NCBI GenBank assembly: GCA_030278955.1
Contig: JAOANR010000001.1
Coordinates: 26,479,120-26,543,119, forward strand
Direction of reading: 5' to 3'
Length of the DNA stretch: 64,000 nucleotides
DNA from: Hygrophila difformis
Lineage: Eukaryota; Streptophyta; Magnoliopsida; Lamiales; Acanthaceae
Shown here one piece after another: positions 32,385 to 44,517 of this stretch (position 1 is the stretch's first letter; every line of letters begins with the position of its first letter). The translations under genes and the position numbers were made by a program. Below the pieces are notes generated by a model, which was not told where the DNA came from, did not search any database, and saw only the letters and a program-made list of their open reading frames with translations.

Positions 32385-33394
32385 TGTTGGGTTCTATGTT
32401 TTGACAGAAGTTCAAAACCGATGATCGAACCTACTCGATGGAATCACCTCTGCTGCAATGTGCTCAAAGTTTGAAATATGGAGAGTTTTTCAGAGATCCA
32501 GCTGGCAATGTTCTCAATGGCTCTTTTCTGATATGGGAGGATATAGACAAACTTTTTCTTGCAGGGAATTCCTGTCAAATCAGAAATATAACAGTTACAC
32601 TCAATCAAGAAAATCCCCAACAGCTCTTTTTCAAATTTGTCCCTTTTTTGAAATCTGTCTGGTGGGATTTTTGCTTAAAAGAGTTTTTCAAGAGAGTTGA
32701 AGACAGAGATTCATTTTATCAACTATCTAACATACAGAAAAAACTCTCTCAAGCTCCAAGTGTTCATCTTGAGTTGAAAGATCTTCGATTAGCAGCCTCT
32801 TGTTCAAAGATATCGATTTGTTGCTGCTAAATCGAAGTGCCTTGGACACGTCTCAGTAAGGATTGTGTTCAGGACCCTTTAAGTGTTTTGGTAATACATT
32901 TAAAGGGATAAGTCCAAGGCTTTACCAGAAGACCACTCTTCAAAATTCATATCTTCTCAAATTGGAGGGAGTGCTTCACAGGTTTCTTCAAGGGGAACTC
33001 AAAGCAGGGAAGCTTTGGGAGTGAAGTAGAAGGGAATTTTCTACACCAAAGGCTGGAGGTTTTTGGTCATTACAACTGTCTACTTGGAGTTCGGAGTGAA
33101 GGCATCTTTCATATTTTGCTCATGTGTGTGGTTGTAAACCATAGTTGAAACACATAGTAAAATATCCTCCTGGATTGGTATCCCCCAGACGTAGGCCGAA
33201 GGCCGAACTGGGTCAACAACTCCTTGTGTCTCATTTATTCTTTATGCTTGTTGATTATTTGTTCTTAATTCCGCTGTGCATGATTACTGGTTAATCTGGT
33301 TGGGTTTAATTTGTTTGTTCACTGTGTTAGATTGAACTCACTCAATTGAACCTTTGCATAAAGAATACATCTTGCTTCTGCTGGGAACCTAACA
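32385..33394 (+). repeat. 3' LTR of the gag-only copia element
   Basis: 1,010 bp, with the same ends. It is directly followed by GTAAT. Confidence 0.95.
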
Positions 33395-33435
33395 GTAATG
33401 ACCCAAATGTTTTTAACTAAAGAATTTCTGTGCCT

Positions 33436-33757
33436 TCCATCACGTTTTGAGGGAGGGGAATAGAGTGGCGGACGGGCTTGCCAGACACGGTGCCTTGGCG
33501 GAAGAATTCTTTACGACATGGGTCTTCCCGCCGGATTTTGTGAAGCGGGAACTTGCGGCGGATGAGGCCGGCGTATGGTTCCCTAGGCGGTAGATGTGGT
33601 GTTTTTCTTTTTGCCTCCTGTGTTTTTGTTTTGTTTTTTGCTGTTCCGTTCCCTCGTCTTGCCCCCTCTGTCTGTTTTGTTTTCCTGTTGTGTTGCGGTT
33701 TTCTTTTGTTTTGTTTTCTTCGCAGGCCTTAAGTGGCTAAGCCAAAAAAAAAATAGC
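33436..33757 (+). mobile_element. LINE 3' end fragment
   Basis: The translation HVLREGNRVADGLARHGALA, then EEFFTTWVFPPDF and a TAG, is the C-terminus of the plant LINE RNase H domain and matches the wording at 9870-9980. A T/G-rich 3' untranslated part and an A run (33746-33755) follow. It is a strongly 5'-truncated copy next to the right edge of the gag-only copia element. Confidence 0.8.
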
Positions 33758-33837
33758 CCAATCACCTTTTACCTAAATTACCAATTACGCGCAAAGGCTT
33801 TTTCAATTCGGGAGGATGACTTTGGTGCTAGGGGAGG

Positions 33838-34540
33838 GTAGTTTTGGGGATTCCTGAATAGTTATGTCCAATTTTGTGGAGTTTAGTACCCTAGAGCTCA
33901 ACTACAAGAAAAAGCTCGATCTGCGACAGAATTTGGTGGCGGAAATGAGGGAATTGTCTTGATAGTTTGGTAATAGAGTGACAATCTTGTGGTCGTCATC
34001 TGCGATGGAGCTGGCGATGGATGTCGATTGGTGGACCAATCCGCCACATAAACTCGCGACGGAGAGGGTGGGTCGCCGAACGACGACAGACTCAACGATG
34101 GATATAGGGATAGTCGCAGCGGCGATGGACCCGACGATGGATAAGGTGGGTCGCAGGTCCAATTAGGGTTCAAATCTCTATCCTATTGCGACTCGCCCCA
34201 CCAATTCGCCCCTCAGAATCCCTCCATCGATCGCTCTCCCTCCCTCCCTCCCTCCCTCTCGTTGCGGATCTCTTTCACCGTGGCTCCCGCTTGCTCCTCC
34301 ACCCTAACACCACCGGTGTTTCACCATTGTCACATACATACATCCGCAGACGTGGAACGAACTCGCCGGCCACATTGGGTGTCGAGCGGCGCAATATTAT
34401 TCAAGCCATGGACCAACGACCGTTTTCACTTCAGGCATTCCGTTGGGTTGGATTCTTTGAATGTTCAGTTAAAATTAATGCCCATTTTGGAATCTGTTAT
34501 GGAATTTGTTGTTCGTGGGTTATTTGAAAACATATGTCAC
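33838..34540. mobile_element. Possible CACTA-type element end, GC-richer patch
   Basis: CAACTACAAGAAAAAGCTCG (33899) resembles the CACTACAAGAAAA terminus. The following 250 bp have repeated GCGACGGA, GCGATGGA and GTCGCCG words like CACTA subterminal repeats. A CCCT tract lies at about 34236-34260. Short open frames here are low-complexity. No second end or 3-bp duplication was found. Confidence 0.35.
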
Positions 34541-35456
34541 GCCTGCTTGTAATTGTTCCATCTTCTTGTTGTTTGGAGTTCATTGGATTTAGGTTTTTAA
34601 ATTAGGGGATTTGACGATTTGTTGATATGATATAAGAATTGGGTGTTAGTTGAATCATAATTGTGCAATTATGAAATCGGGTTGATGATGCTTGAAATGG
34701 AGGTTTAATTGTTGAGTAATTAAGGTATTGGTGGTGAATATGGAATAGGGAAGAATTGCTATTGTTTACAATTGTTTATTTAATTGTTTTAAGGATCTTG
34801 AAATATATACTGGCTAGAATTTTGAAGTAGGAAATATTGACTGTCTTTTAAGTTATTTGAATGTATCAGAGTTTTCTCTGGTAAGTTTCAATCCTAGATT
34901 CATTCATGTTTTTTTTAAATGAATTATTTTCTTGCTGGATTATGTTGGTGCATATCACGATGAAAATGAGGGTAATACTTGGAAAGAAAATATGGGGTTA
35001 AATGCCAAATGCGAAATAAGAACGTAGTTGGGTCAAATGTTTGACCTTACTAATCCCTTGGCCACGTTAGAACTGGAATTATGGGGTTGTGGGATGTATA
35101 AGCGAAGATTAACATATATATAACGGATGGATTGGGAAAGGGTTAGTGTGCAAGTGGCTGCACATGCATCTACCATGTGTGTGATGTGGGAGTTGTGTTG
35201 TGTGATGTATGAAATTATATATTTTGTGTGTTGGAAGAGATGTGTTGTGTGATGCCAAAAATGTGATGCTCAGAGATTTTTTTTGTGATGCGAGAGGTTT
35301 TTTTGTGATGTCTGTACCTAAAGGCTCTTGAAAGGCTTAGTCCGTAACCGAATTGGATGGATTGGGCTAATGGGAATATTATGGGACCGATTTAGAAATG
35401 CTACAAAGTTATGGAATTATTTGTGTTATTTTTCCCATAAATTACTATAAATAAGT
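34541..35456. other. Non-coding spacer with GTGATG-rich stretch
   Basis: No gene is visible. From 35160 to 35310 the words TGTGTGATGT, TGTGATGC and TTTTTTGTGATG recur irregularly. The reverse of this vocabulary (ATCACAT, CATCACA) recurs at 41,770-42,010. Confidence 0.4.
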
Positions 35457-37860
35457 GTCAAGTCTCAAAATGCAACAAAGATGGGCAAAAACTGATACAA
35501 TACAGAGTATGTTGTTTCCCAGTTGTCAGATAATAAATCAATGCGGAAACGTTGTCAGTACGTTGTCCAGACAACCAGCGAATAACCAAGTCAAGAACCA
35601 AAAGATATAAACAGAATAGAGTGCGGAAATAAAATAAAGAACACCATGACTGTTCACCCAGTTCGATCAACAGATCTACGTTTGAGGCACCAAGCCAGGA
35701 TTCATTAAAACACCAATAAAACATGTTGTACGGTTCCATCAATCCATTTCAAAATACCTTATTCACTAATGAACTCCCTTATATATCCAATATACTAAGG
35801 AAACAACCAATAACAGGAAAAAAAACCCATTGTCTCATAAGTATCCCAAATTTCGGTTTCAGTCCCATATTAATTTAATTAACACAATCAGTCCATTAAT
35901 TATTCTAATTTTTGCATAATTCATTCCAAAGCCCCTTATTCACCCTATTATGCTGATGTGGAGCTGGATTAAGGAAACTAATTATATTGACCAATTTTGA
36001 CCCTCCCAGATGGCATTTGCACATGCCACATTGGCATTTGACTATGTATTAATCATTTTGACTACCCAACCCAAGCCTCAACAACTGTCGCCGCCGGATT
36101 CACACCGGAAATAGCGTCGCCGATGACGGCAACCGGAGACTGGCGTCATCCTCCCCTGGCAGCGAATGAAGTGGACCAACAGCCTGGTCCTTCTCCTTAT
36201 CATGGTTATCTAATTCTTCACGGCGACGAGCAACATCATCAAAAAAAAAAAAAAAAATTCACCAAAAATCCCCTTAAGCAAATACCAAACTCTCCAAGTG
36301 CCCAAATCACCTGTATAAAATTCGATGGTAAGCTGTTGTTGAACTCAATTTGTCACTCTATGCAGGAACCTGTACCAGTGCTATAATCATAAAAAAAATC
36401 CCCAAATTGAGATCACCAAAAATCCACATATTAAATCACAGAAAAAAAAAAAAATTCTCAAAAATTCAGATCCCAAATTGAATAACCTAAAATCCCAAAT
36501 TGAATCTCAAAACCTGAACATGTCCCCAAATTGAATCCTCAAATCCAAATCCCTAATCTAAAACATGGGAGGAGGCACGAGAGAGAGAGGAGGCGCGATA
36601 GAGAGGGTGGCGGCAGAGGAGGGGTTGCGTGCGATAGAGAGAGAGGGAAGCGGTGCCTGTGGCAGGCGGCATGGCGGCGGCGTGGTGCTGGCGACGATGG
36701 GAGGAGGGCGGTGGAGCTGATAGAGGTGGGGGCAGCGGTGTTGTGGCGATGGGAGAGGAAAGGGACGCCGAGTGAAGAAAAGAGGCGCGAAAGAGAGAGC
36801 CGAGGGAGGCGGCGGAGAGCGCTGGTCGGAGAAGCGGTGGCAAAGGGAGGTGTTCGGTGTTGTGGTTGATGGTGTTTGTCATTGGAGCGGTGGCGGTGGA
36901 TGGTGTCTTGTGGGAGTCCAAAATATTAGGTTGATCTTGACCATTCATTTTTAGGACCTACATTGGACGGTTAGATGGTGTTATGTGTTGGACTCCTTAA
37001 GTCAATAAATGGTTAAATTTATTAATCCTTCGTAATCCAGCACCACATCTGCATAACACGGTGATTAAGGGGCCTTGGGATGAATTATGCAAAAATTAGA
37101 ATAATTAATGTACTGATTGTGTTATTAAATTAATATGGGACTGAAAATCGAAATTTGGAATACTAATGGGACCAATGGGATTTTTTTTCCGCCAATAGCA
37201 TCAAGGCTATCTTATTGACTGCACACAATTCAATAGAAGGTAAGGAAATGGTATTTGGAGTTTCTAGCTACTTTATCTCTATCAAGCACAAGGTAAAACA
37301 ATAAACCCAAGTAAGCCCAATATTTGTGTTTACAAATGATAAACCATGAGAAACAAAACACAAACCAAAATACCCAAAAAGATAGATGCAATAAAAACAA
37401 AAGCAATACTTGTAGCAGACATGTTGTTTGAGCCTTCTACAAACACAAAATAGGGGTTTCCTGGCTTCATCTCCCTCAGATCTCCATGAAATTAAGGACC
37501 TCAAACTATATTTTCTCTCTAATATCAACCTCAATATTTGGTACAATAGAAATAAAACTAGGTATTTATATGGGTCCTAGGCCCATTCAAAACCCTAAAA
37601 GCCCTGCCCAGGTAAACCCCAAAAGGAAACAAATAGAAGGTGTTGCTGCTATTCTCATTTTCATAGTTATCTTAAGGAAAATGGCTTTGGGGTGCATTCC
37701 ATTTCCAGCCATTTGGCAGAATCTGTGTGGGTGCGATTCGGGCCAGGGTTGGGTCGGGTCCGAGGGGATTTGGGTGGCTAGTATAGAAAACATGTATAGG
37801 GATCAATGTTTGACCGTTCGAGTCACCTACTCATTGTCGTGCAGACCATTTTATTAATCT
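35457..37860 (-). repeat. LTR-like sequence split by a MULE
   Basis: The flanks 35457-35815 and 37192-about 37860 read as one copia-type LTR in reverse. TGTTCACCCAGTTCGATCAAC and TACGTTTGAGGCACCAAG parallel the GACCCAGTTCGACC...TACGTCTGG block of the other copia LTRs in this window. No internal region is attached, so it is probably a solo LTR. The right limit is approximate. Confidence 0.5.
35816..37191. mobile_element. Non-autonomous MULE with about 170-bp inverted ends
   Basis: The arms start GGAAAAAAAACCCATTG and CGGAAAAAAAATCCCATTG (the latter in reverse) and match through CAGTCCCATATTAATTTAAT, ATTCTAATTTTTGCATAATT and GATGTGG.GCTGGATTA. CCAATAACA (35807-35815) and CCAATAGCA (37192-37200) form a 9-bp duplication with one mismatch. 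The centre (36,060-36,950) is GC-rich and purine-rich on the plus strand (GAGAGAGAGGAGGC, GGCGGCGTGG) with short open frames only. It may be captured host DNA, as in Pack-MULEs. Confidence 0.7.
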
Positions 37861-38394
37861 TGATAACTACTGATCCGCCACATCAGCATCAGAAGTAATT
37901 AAGTTTCCAGCAACCAAATTGGAGATAATTAACAAAGATGTAGCGCCAAATTAGAGAATTTAATAATTAAATCACCAAATCAAAAAATCGGCAAAGTTAT
38001 GACACAAAGTTAGAAATTTTTTCCTATTATTATAGAGAGGCTACGGAGTACGGACGTATGAAGGATGATTAGGTTTTTTTTTGGGCAATTGGGTTCCTAT
38101 GCTGGCGAGTATATACTGGACAAAATTTTGACCGTTAGATTTTATTTTCTATTGAATCAATGGTGTAGATGTGGTAAGGATAATTATGTAATTTTATATT
38201 TCTTAATTTATTCTAATATTTTATTCATATAATTTTATATTTTTATTCTTTTTGTAGATTTTTCAAATGTATGTAATTCACATCATCATGAGCTGAGAAT
38301 ACCTTTTTTCATTTCCAAGAAGAAGCAGAAGCGTTTTAACAGAAGTAATGAATAGAGTTTCATGTTTTCTTCTTATATTCACCAAAGTTCAATT

Positions 38395-39000
38395 CGATAC
38401 GAAATGTCCAAAAATCTCAAATCACAATATCATGTATCTCAAACATAATATTTGAATTGCTCAAACAGAATGTCCATAAACTTAAAATAGAATGTCAAAA
38501 TATATCAAATAAACTGAGTCCATATCTGAAAATAGAATGTCTATATATCTCAAACAGAATATTAGAATAGTTCAAACACAATGTCCAAAAGTTTAAAATA
38601 GAATATCAAAATACATCAAATAAAATGAGTCCATATCTCAAAACAGAATGTTTATATATCTCAAACAGAATGTCACAATAACTCAAACAGAATGTCAATA
38701 AGCTTAAAACAGAATGTTAAAATATATCAAATAGAATGAGTCCATATCTAAACAGAATATGTATATATTTCAAACAGAATGTCAAAACTACTCAAACAGA
38801 CTGCCACGAAGCTTAAAACAGAAGGTCAAAATATGTAAAACAGAATTAGTCCATATCTAAACAGAATATGTATATATTTCAAACAGAATGTCAAGAAGCT
38901 TAAAACAGAAGGTCAAAATATATCAAACAAAATACAATGTCTCAAAACAGAATGTCTATATATTCCAAATTGAATGTCTAGAAGCTTAAAACATAATGCC
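38395..39000. repeat. Short tandem array, 21-23 bp monomers in a roughly 111-bp higher order
   Basis: Variants of CTCAAACAGAATGTCNATAA repeat about 25 times. Every fifth monomer carries the distinct phrase AAATGAGTCCATATCT, giving a period of about 110 bp that is repeated five times. It is non-coding. Flanks at 38080-38200 and 39140-39240 share CATATACTGGA-type wording, suggesting the array is the inside of a transposable element. Confidence 0.75.
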
Positions 39001-39509
39001 CCCTCAATTCCGATGATTGCTTTTTTCAGTTCAACTCAAAAATTTAGGTAGAGAAAAAGAACTCAGTGTTTGAAATTCCCAAGAAAAAGAAATCTGACAA
39101 TAATAAATATTTAAATATATTTTATGAAATTACCATTTAACCCCTCAAATTAATATTAGCCATTGATCATAAAAGAAATCCAACGTTTGATATTGAATCA
39201 AGCATATACTGGATTTTAGAGTCCTACCATGTGAACCATGTCGTTTTTTGGGCTGTTTGAATTGTTAGGTTTTGGTAACTTATAAAATTTCCAAGTGGGA
39301 TATAATGATAGGAACATGTTTCATGCATCTGTCCACTTCATATTTCTTCAGATGAATGACTAGGCCACTATTCATGCATGTGTCCACTTCTGTCCACTAT
39401 TCATGGCGTTCTAGGATAGGGATAGAGGGAAGGGTAGAAAACTTCACCATTAGGAGGCCAAGTTCTCATCTAATTTAAATTAAATTGAATCTAATTTAAT
39501 GAATCTAGA

Positions 39510-40343
39510 ACATGTTATCATTGACCACGTCCGCAGCGGCAAAAAGCGACAATATTAAGCATAATAGCGGTGATATCGACAAAAACCATAGCGACAAGCT
39601 AAGTCGTTCGCTCAAGCTCAGTTAGTGCAACATATTAAATATAGAGAGTGTGTTATGAAATTAGATTGTTCTAGAACAAAACTACAAGTAATGAACCCTT
39701 CTGTGAAATTACACTAAGTTCAGATTATACAGTATTCCATCCTCCCATATGAAATGAAATGAAATCTTTTCTTTGTTTGGTTCTTTTTCATGTCAAATGA
39801 AACATTTCAATAAATATCAAAATTTATAAATTTTAAGTTCACTCTCATCAATAAATACAATCACACTATCATCACCTAGCATAAATGAATAAACCAATTT
39901 TTAATTATTATACAAAAAAGTTTTTTGCGACGAAAAAATTCCATTGCAAAATGCAATATTTTTGCCATTGTGACAGCATGGATTCGGGTTCCGTAAGAAA
40001 TCTTTTCGTCCATAAATGACTTTTTTTTTTTTGGGTAGTGTTTGGAAACCTACTTGGTCATCAATACATGTTAAATAATCTATGGGAATCTCATCGCTGA
40101 AGACTTGTACACATACAACTAATTAAATATAATATCTCCATTCCTATCATCTTAAGCGATTTGTATGAACATATTCTCTCCATTCCTATCATCTTAAGCA
40201 ATTTGTGAGATACTTGAAAATTCTTCAAATGCCTAATATATTTGTCTATAAATCGAACGCCACTGGACTGATTCAGTCATCATTCCATAATAAATCAATA
40301 TACATATACTAGCGAGTCTTGTTAAAGCTAAGAGAGAAATCAA
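39510..40343 (+). promoter_or_regulatory. Upstream half of duplicated block 1
   Basis: The sequence CGACAAAAACCATAGCGACA, AAAACTACAAGTAAT, TTTTGTGAAATTAC..AAGTT and the TTCTTCAAATGCCT region match 46,725-48,206 in order. A TATA box, GTCTATAAATC, lies at 40244-40254. TGATTCAGTCATCATTCCAT is identical in both copies and should lie in the transcribed leader. A CACTA-like end (GGTAGTG at 40036-40042, with the reverse of CACTACCC...) is part of the block. Confidence 0.6.
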
Positions 40344-40507
40344 ATGGGTTCAGTTGTAGCCAAGGAAACTGATGCATTCATTCATTCCTCGTCCTACACC
40401 GTTTCCTCGACCACCATTTCCACGAACGATGGGCTGTTGTCCTGCAACGTGCTGTAAAAAGAACTTGTACCTTTGGTAATTGTTGTGTAACTTGTATGTG
40501 CTGCTAG
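40344..40507 (+). pseudogene. Cysteine-rich peptide gene broken by deletion and frameshifts (locus D)
   Basis: The start ATGGGTTC is the same as in the gene at 48207. The next bases, AGTTGTAGCCAAGGAAACTG, match the last bases of that gene's intron and the start of its exon 2. The deletion thus removed nearly all of the signal peptide exon and the intron. The cysteine module is still visible, in two frames: GCCPATCC, and after one shift RTCTFGNCCVTCMCC ending at TAG. A Pro/Arg-rich spacer, PRPTPFPRPP, precedes it, also out of frame with the ATG. Without a secretion signal and with at least two shifts it should be inactive. Confidence 0.75.
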
Positions 40508-41090
40508 CAATAAATTGGAGTTACCTATAAAGCTTTTTCTTGTTTTCATGTGTGTAGAGGCAATCTAATTAAGTACAATGATAGATTGTCTCCATGAAGA
40601 ACTTAAATAATGTTTTTGGTGCACCGATAAATAGATTGTCTTCATTGTAATATTGTACTGTTTTTAATTTTATGCGTGTTCAGAAATGATCAGATATCTA
40701 ATTGAAAAACCCTGCTCCCGTTTCCATTTTGTATTCAGGAGTTTGATCGCACCTACATGCTACAATTAAATTAATTTTTTATACAAATCTCATGTCACAT
40801 CGTGTAGTACTCTTGGAAAGAGAGAATATCACCGCGTGAAAATAACATGTTATGAATAGTAAATTGTGTGATTAAGGTAGATGAGACCATTTTAAAGACT
40901 ATTAGTAAACTTATAGCACCAAATTAGAAAACTTCAAAATTATAGCACCAAATTAATTAATGGGCAAAGTTACAGCTAGCATAATTCTTGGCATTTTTCC
41001 TTGCATAAGCTGTACGCTAACAACTCTTAGCATCAGTAGAGATCGCGTACAGCCAGGTCAGTACGTGCAGGTATAATGAATAAATATATT
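40508..41090. other. 3' flank and spacer
   Basis: AATAAATTGG just after the pseudogene stop is a plausible polyadenylation signal. TAATTAAGTACAATGATAGATTGTC and GATAAATAGATTGTCTTCATT are short direct repeats. No gene follows. Confidence 0.4.
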
Positions 41091-41119
41091 TGAGTGATAA
41101 AGCAATTCATGTGGTGGAT

Positions 41120-41670
41120 AATTTTGTGTGATGGATCAAAATCAAATCTCAATCTCGCAAAATCTCAACTGTGATCGTTCCAAACTTGGTGTAAACTCGA
41201 TTCAATCAACAAAATCAGTCTTGATGATGAATCTATACCTCTCAAGGATCTCATAACCGTTTTCATAATCCAAAACCGTCGCCGGAAAGGAATTGGCTCG
41301 CCGGAGAAGAAAGGTGAATAGTGAATCTGACGATCCTCCAAAATCGTTTAAAAATGGTGAATCTTATGTGCATTCAACTCCTTTCGACATGAGGATCACA
41401 AATATGTGCTCGGATTTAGAAACACTAACCGTAGCTCAAGATGACGAAAGATGGCCGGAATTTAACAAAACTTGGCCGGAAAAATGGTTACTCTTAGCCG
41501 GAAGTCATTTCTTCACCGATTTCAGCGAGCATTATATCGATTTCAATCGAAATCATCTATTCATTACAACCGTAAACTCAAATAACACTTTCGATCAACA
41601 TACAACAACATCGATAGAAATTTTGGGATCAAATTTTACAAACTACATTGTCACTCACATAACTACTTCC
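41120..41670 (+). repeat. Sequence shared with the interior of the MULE at 48850
   Basis: TCGCCGGAGAAGAAAGGTGAA, GCATTCAACTCCTTTCG, ATTTAGAAACACTAACC, TTCACCGATTTCAGCGA and CGATCAACATACAACAAC parallel 49,330-49,760 over about 450 bp with many changes. The open frame across it has no recognised domain and starts at a non-ATG codon, so I do not call a gene. It probably marks a second, decayed MULE of the same family. Confidence 0.6.
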
Positions 41671-42330
41671 AAAATGTTACAAAATTCATGATGAGTATGC
41701 TAGTGTATCGAGGAGCTCTGATATCACAAGAATGAACGATGGATTCTATCACCAAACCACCTCGAACAGACATTACAATCTATAATATACTTGTATCACA
41801 TAAACAAATGTCTCTCATCACACCATGTTACGTATACATCATATAAAACACTCCGAGACATCACATGAAACCACGTTTCCCATACACCATATACCGCATC
41901 ACACTTATACATCCCATCACATTATATCACGTATGCATCACATGAAACCACTTTAGACATCACATGAATCTACTGCATCCATCATAAAAGCATTCCACCC
42001 ATCACATAAAATGGTGCCTGCACCTGCAGGCACCTGCACTGTAGCCATAGCATTACTCAAGTCCTTTACTAGGTAAATTCGGACGAGCTTACTTTGCCGA
42101 TCGAAGTTTGCACAGCCATAGACCGAGTCACAATATCTTCTCAACCGAAAAATTATATTAAATTGATTATCAAAATTTGTTTTACTTTATTTTTAGGAAA
42201 AAAAAGGCATCATGGTATTTAGATAATTTTATTGTGGAATGATTAACACTATATAAAAGATTTCTTATAGAGACACCTTAAAAAGAGTCGCTAACAGCGC
42301 CACTAACCCAAATTTAAGCTTTGTTGTAGC
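41671..42330. other. ATCACAT-rich non-coding stretch
   Basis: Between about 41,770 and 42,010 the words CATCACATGAAACCA, ATATCACG and CATCACA recur about every 20-40 bp in an irregular array. GCACCTGCAGGCACCTGCA lies at 42,013-42,034. No gene is visible. Confidence 0.45.
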
Positions 42331-42650
42331 GTTCCAGTCACAACTATTTGTAATATTGTTCGCTATGGAACAACCCTCCTAATGCCTTTAAAATACAAAA
42401 TACGTCTACAATAGAGGATATCCACACCCTTATTACTTATAAGGCATGATTCTTTATCCTCTCCTACCTATGTGAGAGATATTACAATCTACACTAGGGG
42501 CCCAACGTTCATACTGGCATGGCTCTAATATAATCTGTATCGTTCCAGTCACAACCACTTGTAGATAATAATGTTCGCTTTGGGACAAACGCTTCGGGCT
42601 TTAAAGTACGTCCACAAGGGAAATGTATTCACACCATTATAGCTATAATC
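42325..42650. repeat. Two direct copies of a GTTCCAGTCACAAC block
   Basis: GCGTTCCAGTCACAACTATT (42329) and TCGTTCCAGTCACAACCACT (42540) each continue through TTGTTCGCT or ATGTTCGCT, CTTTAAA and TACGTC.ACAA to CACACC. A weaker third copy lies at about 47,975-48,050, upstream of the intact peptide gene. They may be LTR pieces. Confidence 0.5.
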
Positions 42651-44436
42651 GAACAAGAGATAAAGCTCTATATATGTCAATAAAATCGTTTAGTGCCAAG
42701 TGTTGGAATAAGAAGCGAAACAAAAGTGTCATACTGGTTATAGTGCTTATTTTAATTTAAAAGAATATTAAAGTATGGTGGCTGAGAGAAAGTTGACTAT
42801 TCTATTTTAATTTAATAGAATATTGAAGTATGGTGGCTGAGAGAAATTGATTATTCCAGGAAGGTTCAACGCAATCGGAGGTGTCTCGGGATAAAAAAAT
42901 CATTTAAAATTTATTTTAATTTCTCAATCGGATCTGTAATTTACCTAACGACTAATTTAATTCTTCAAATCACTAATAACAGTTGGTATGAAACGCGATA
43001 CCGATTTAGTCTCATAATTTGTACATAAATACCAATTTGACCCCACAACTTAATATGTATTGGCAATAAAAGTATATGCTAATAAGTTATGGGACTATTT
43101 TGTCAGCTAACAGTTGAATGGAAATGAGGAGACTCATAACTACTTATTAGCTAAGCAAAGGATCACAAAGAAAAACGACAGGAACTCGGACTTGCCAGTG
43201 TGTATATTGACTTATTATGGAATGGCTAAATATAGAAGCTTTCGAAGAATGTTCAAGAATCGTACAAGCATGCATAAGGTGAATGGAATAGAGAATATAT
43301 TAAAAGAAAAGGCCACAAGACTAGCTAGTTTCTTTTATTTAGAGTTTCCAAACAGCTAATACCAAACTCAAACTCATTTTAAAGTAAATATCACATCAAA
43401 TAGTAATTCATCTCCAACCATTTACACTAAACTCAAACTCAAAAGAATATTCTCTATATATTCCTTCCCATATAAACTTATTTATCTTTTCAATCATACC
43501 CATCATTTCTTATAAATTATACATTAACCCCACATAAATTCAATACTCATTAATTAAAAACGAAATACATAATTAGAATAAGAATTAGATGACTATTAAT
43601 TTAATTTTCTGTTTGCATAGTTATTTGGTTGTTTAATATTTTACGTTTTTTAAATATTTGACATTTATTATTTTTAATTATATTTCGTATGCTAATGTAA
43701 TTTTTTTAGTGATTGCTAAGATTGTACCAAAACGTTAAAAATTTAGTTATCTTTATGTTTAAAATTTATTTTATAAAGAAATCCTAAAATTTTTAATCTA
43801 ATTAGATATAAAATAAATTTAATAAAAAAAATTGTATGAAGTATATAAAAATTATTAACCCTAATACAAAATTGGATCAATATTCAGTTTGCAACAATTG
43901 GAGGGATGAGATTGCAATTAATTTAATTTCAAAAAGTTATATAAGTTTGTGAATAGTAAAAACTCAAATTTGAGTATTTACTATTCATAAAACTCAAAAA
44001 ACTTAAAATATGTTTGGTTTTAGGGTAATGTTGGAGAGAAGATGCCACCGCATTTTGAGGTTTAGGGTACCATTAGAGATTCTCTTAGTCATCATTTATG
44101 TCGGGATACTATTCAATGCCAGGACCAGCTGGATTCCTTTGTCCATTTTTACAGAAACACTATTTAGCAGGGTGTGGTTTGTATGCTGTCAACATCACAT
44201 ACTGAAAAAAATAGAATGATAGATATGCAGAGAAAAATAATGTCAGAGCAATAAAAAATTATGACTGTGTGAAATGATGTATGCTAATGAAAAAATAATA
44301 GATATTATAAAATAAGCAACATCGTTTATCATGGAGCTAACATCATTTTTCATAGAGTGGACATCATTTAGCATGTACATGCAAATTAATTGCTAGTACA
44401 AGAACCGGACTCCCATTTAGCATATTTATCAATGTG

Positions 44437-44437
<1 letters not shown>
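42651..44437. other. Non-coding spacer
   Basis: No convincing gene. GTATGGTGGCTGAGAGAAA is repeated at 42,773 and 42,829. From 43,360 to 44,000 the DNA is AT-rich, with AAACTCAAACTC at both sides (43,367 and 43,435, and CTCAAATTTGAG near 43,965), which hints at a decayed MITE. Confidence 0.4.
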
Positions 44438-44500
<63 letters not shown>

Positions 44501-44517
44501 CATTATTATTATTATTA
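44438..44517. repeat. ATT microsatellite
   Basis: About 26 TAT/ATT trinucleotides with one C interruption near 44,502. Confidence 0.95.

Larger units (their letters stand above)
28863..33394 (+). mobile_element. Gag-only copia-type LTR retrotransposon, complete with duplication
   Basis: LTRs of about 1 kb start TGTTGGGTTC and end ACCTAACA. The primer site GTGGTATCAGAGCC follows the 5' LTR and the purine tract AAAAAGGGGGAGAT precedes the 3' LTR. The target duplication GTAAT is at 28858-28862 and 33395-33399. Only gag, a coiled-coil part and a CCHC-like piece are coded. Protease, integrase and reverse transcriptase are absent, so it depends on a partner. The LTRs are nearly identical, which indicates a recent insertion. 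Confidence 0.92.

Noticed and set aside
34186..34552. Overlapping frames of about 100 codons near a CCCT tract
   Set aside because: Low-complexity composition, no domain, no conserved start context, and the surroundings look like CACTA subterminal repeats.
36531..36954. Arg/Gly-rich and Pro/Ser-rich frames in the MULE interior
   Set aside because: Both strands are open because of the GA-rich composition. No recognised domain, so kept only as a possible captured fragment.
41293..41691. Open frame of 132 codons considered as a gene
   Set aside because: It begins at a TTG codon, has no known domain, and is a decayed relative of the interior of the MULE at 48850. The related stretch at 49,330-49,760 is broken.
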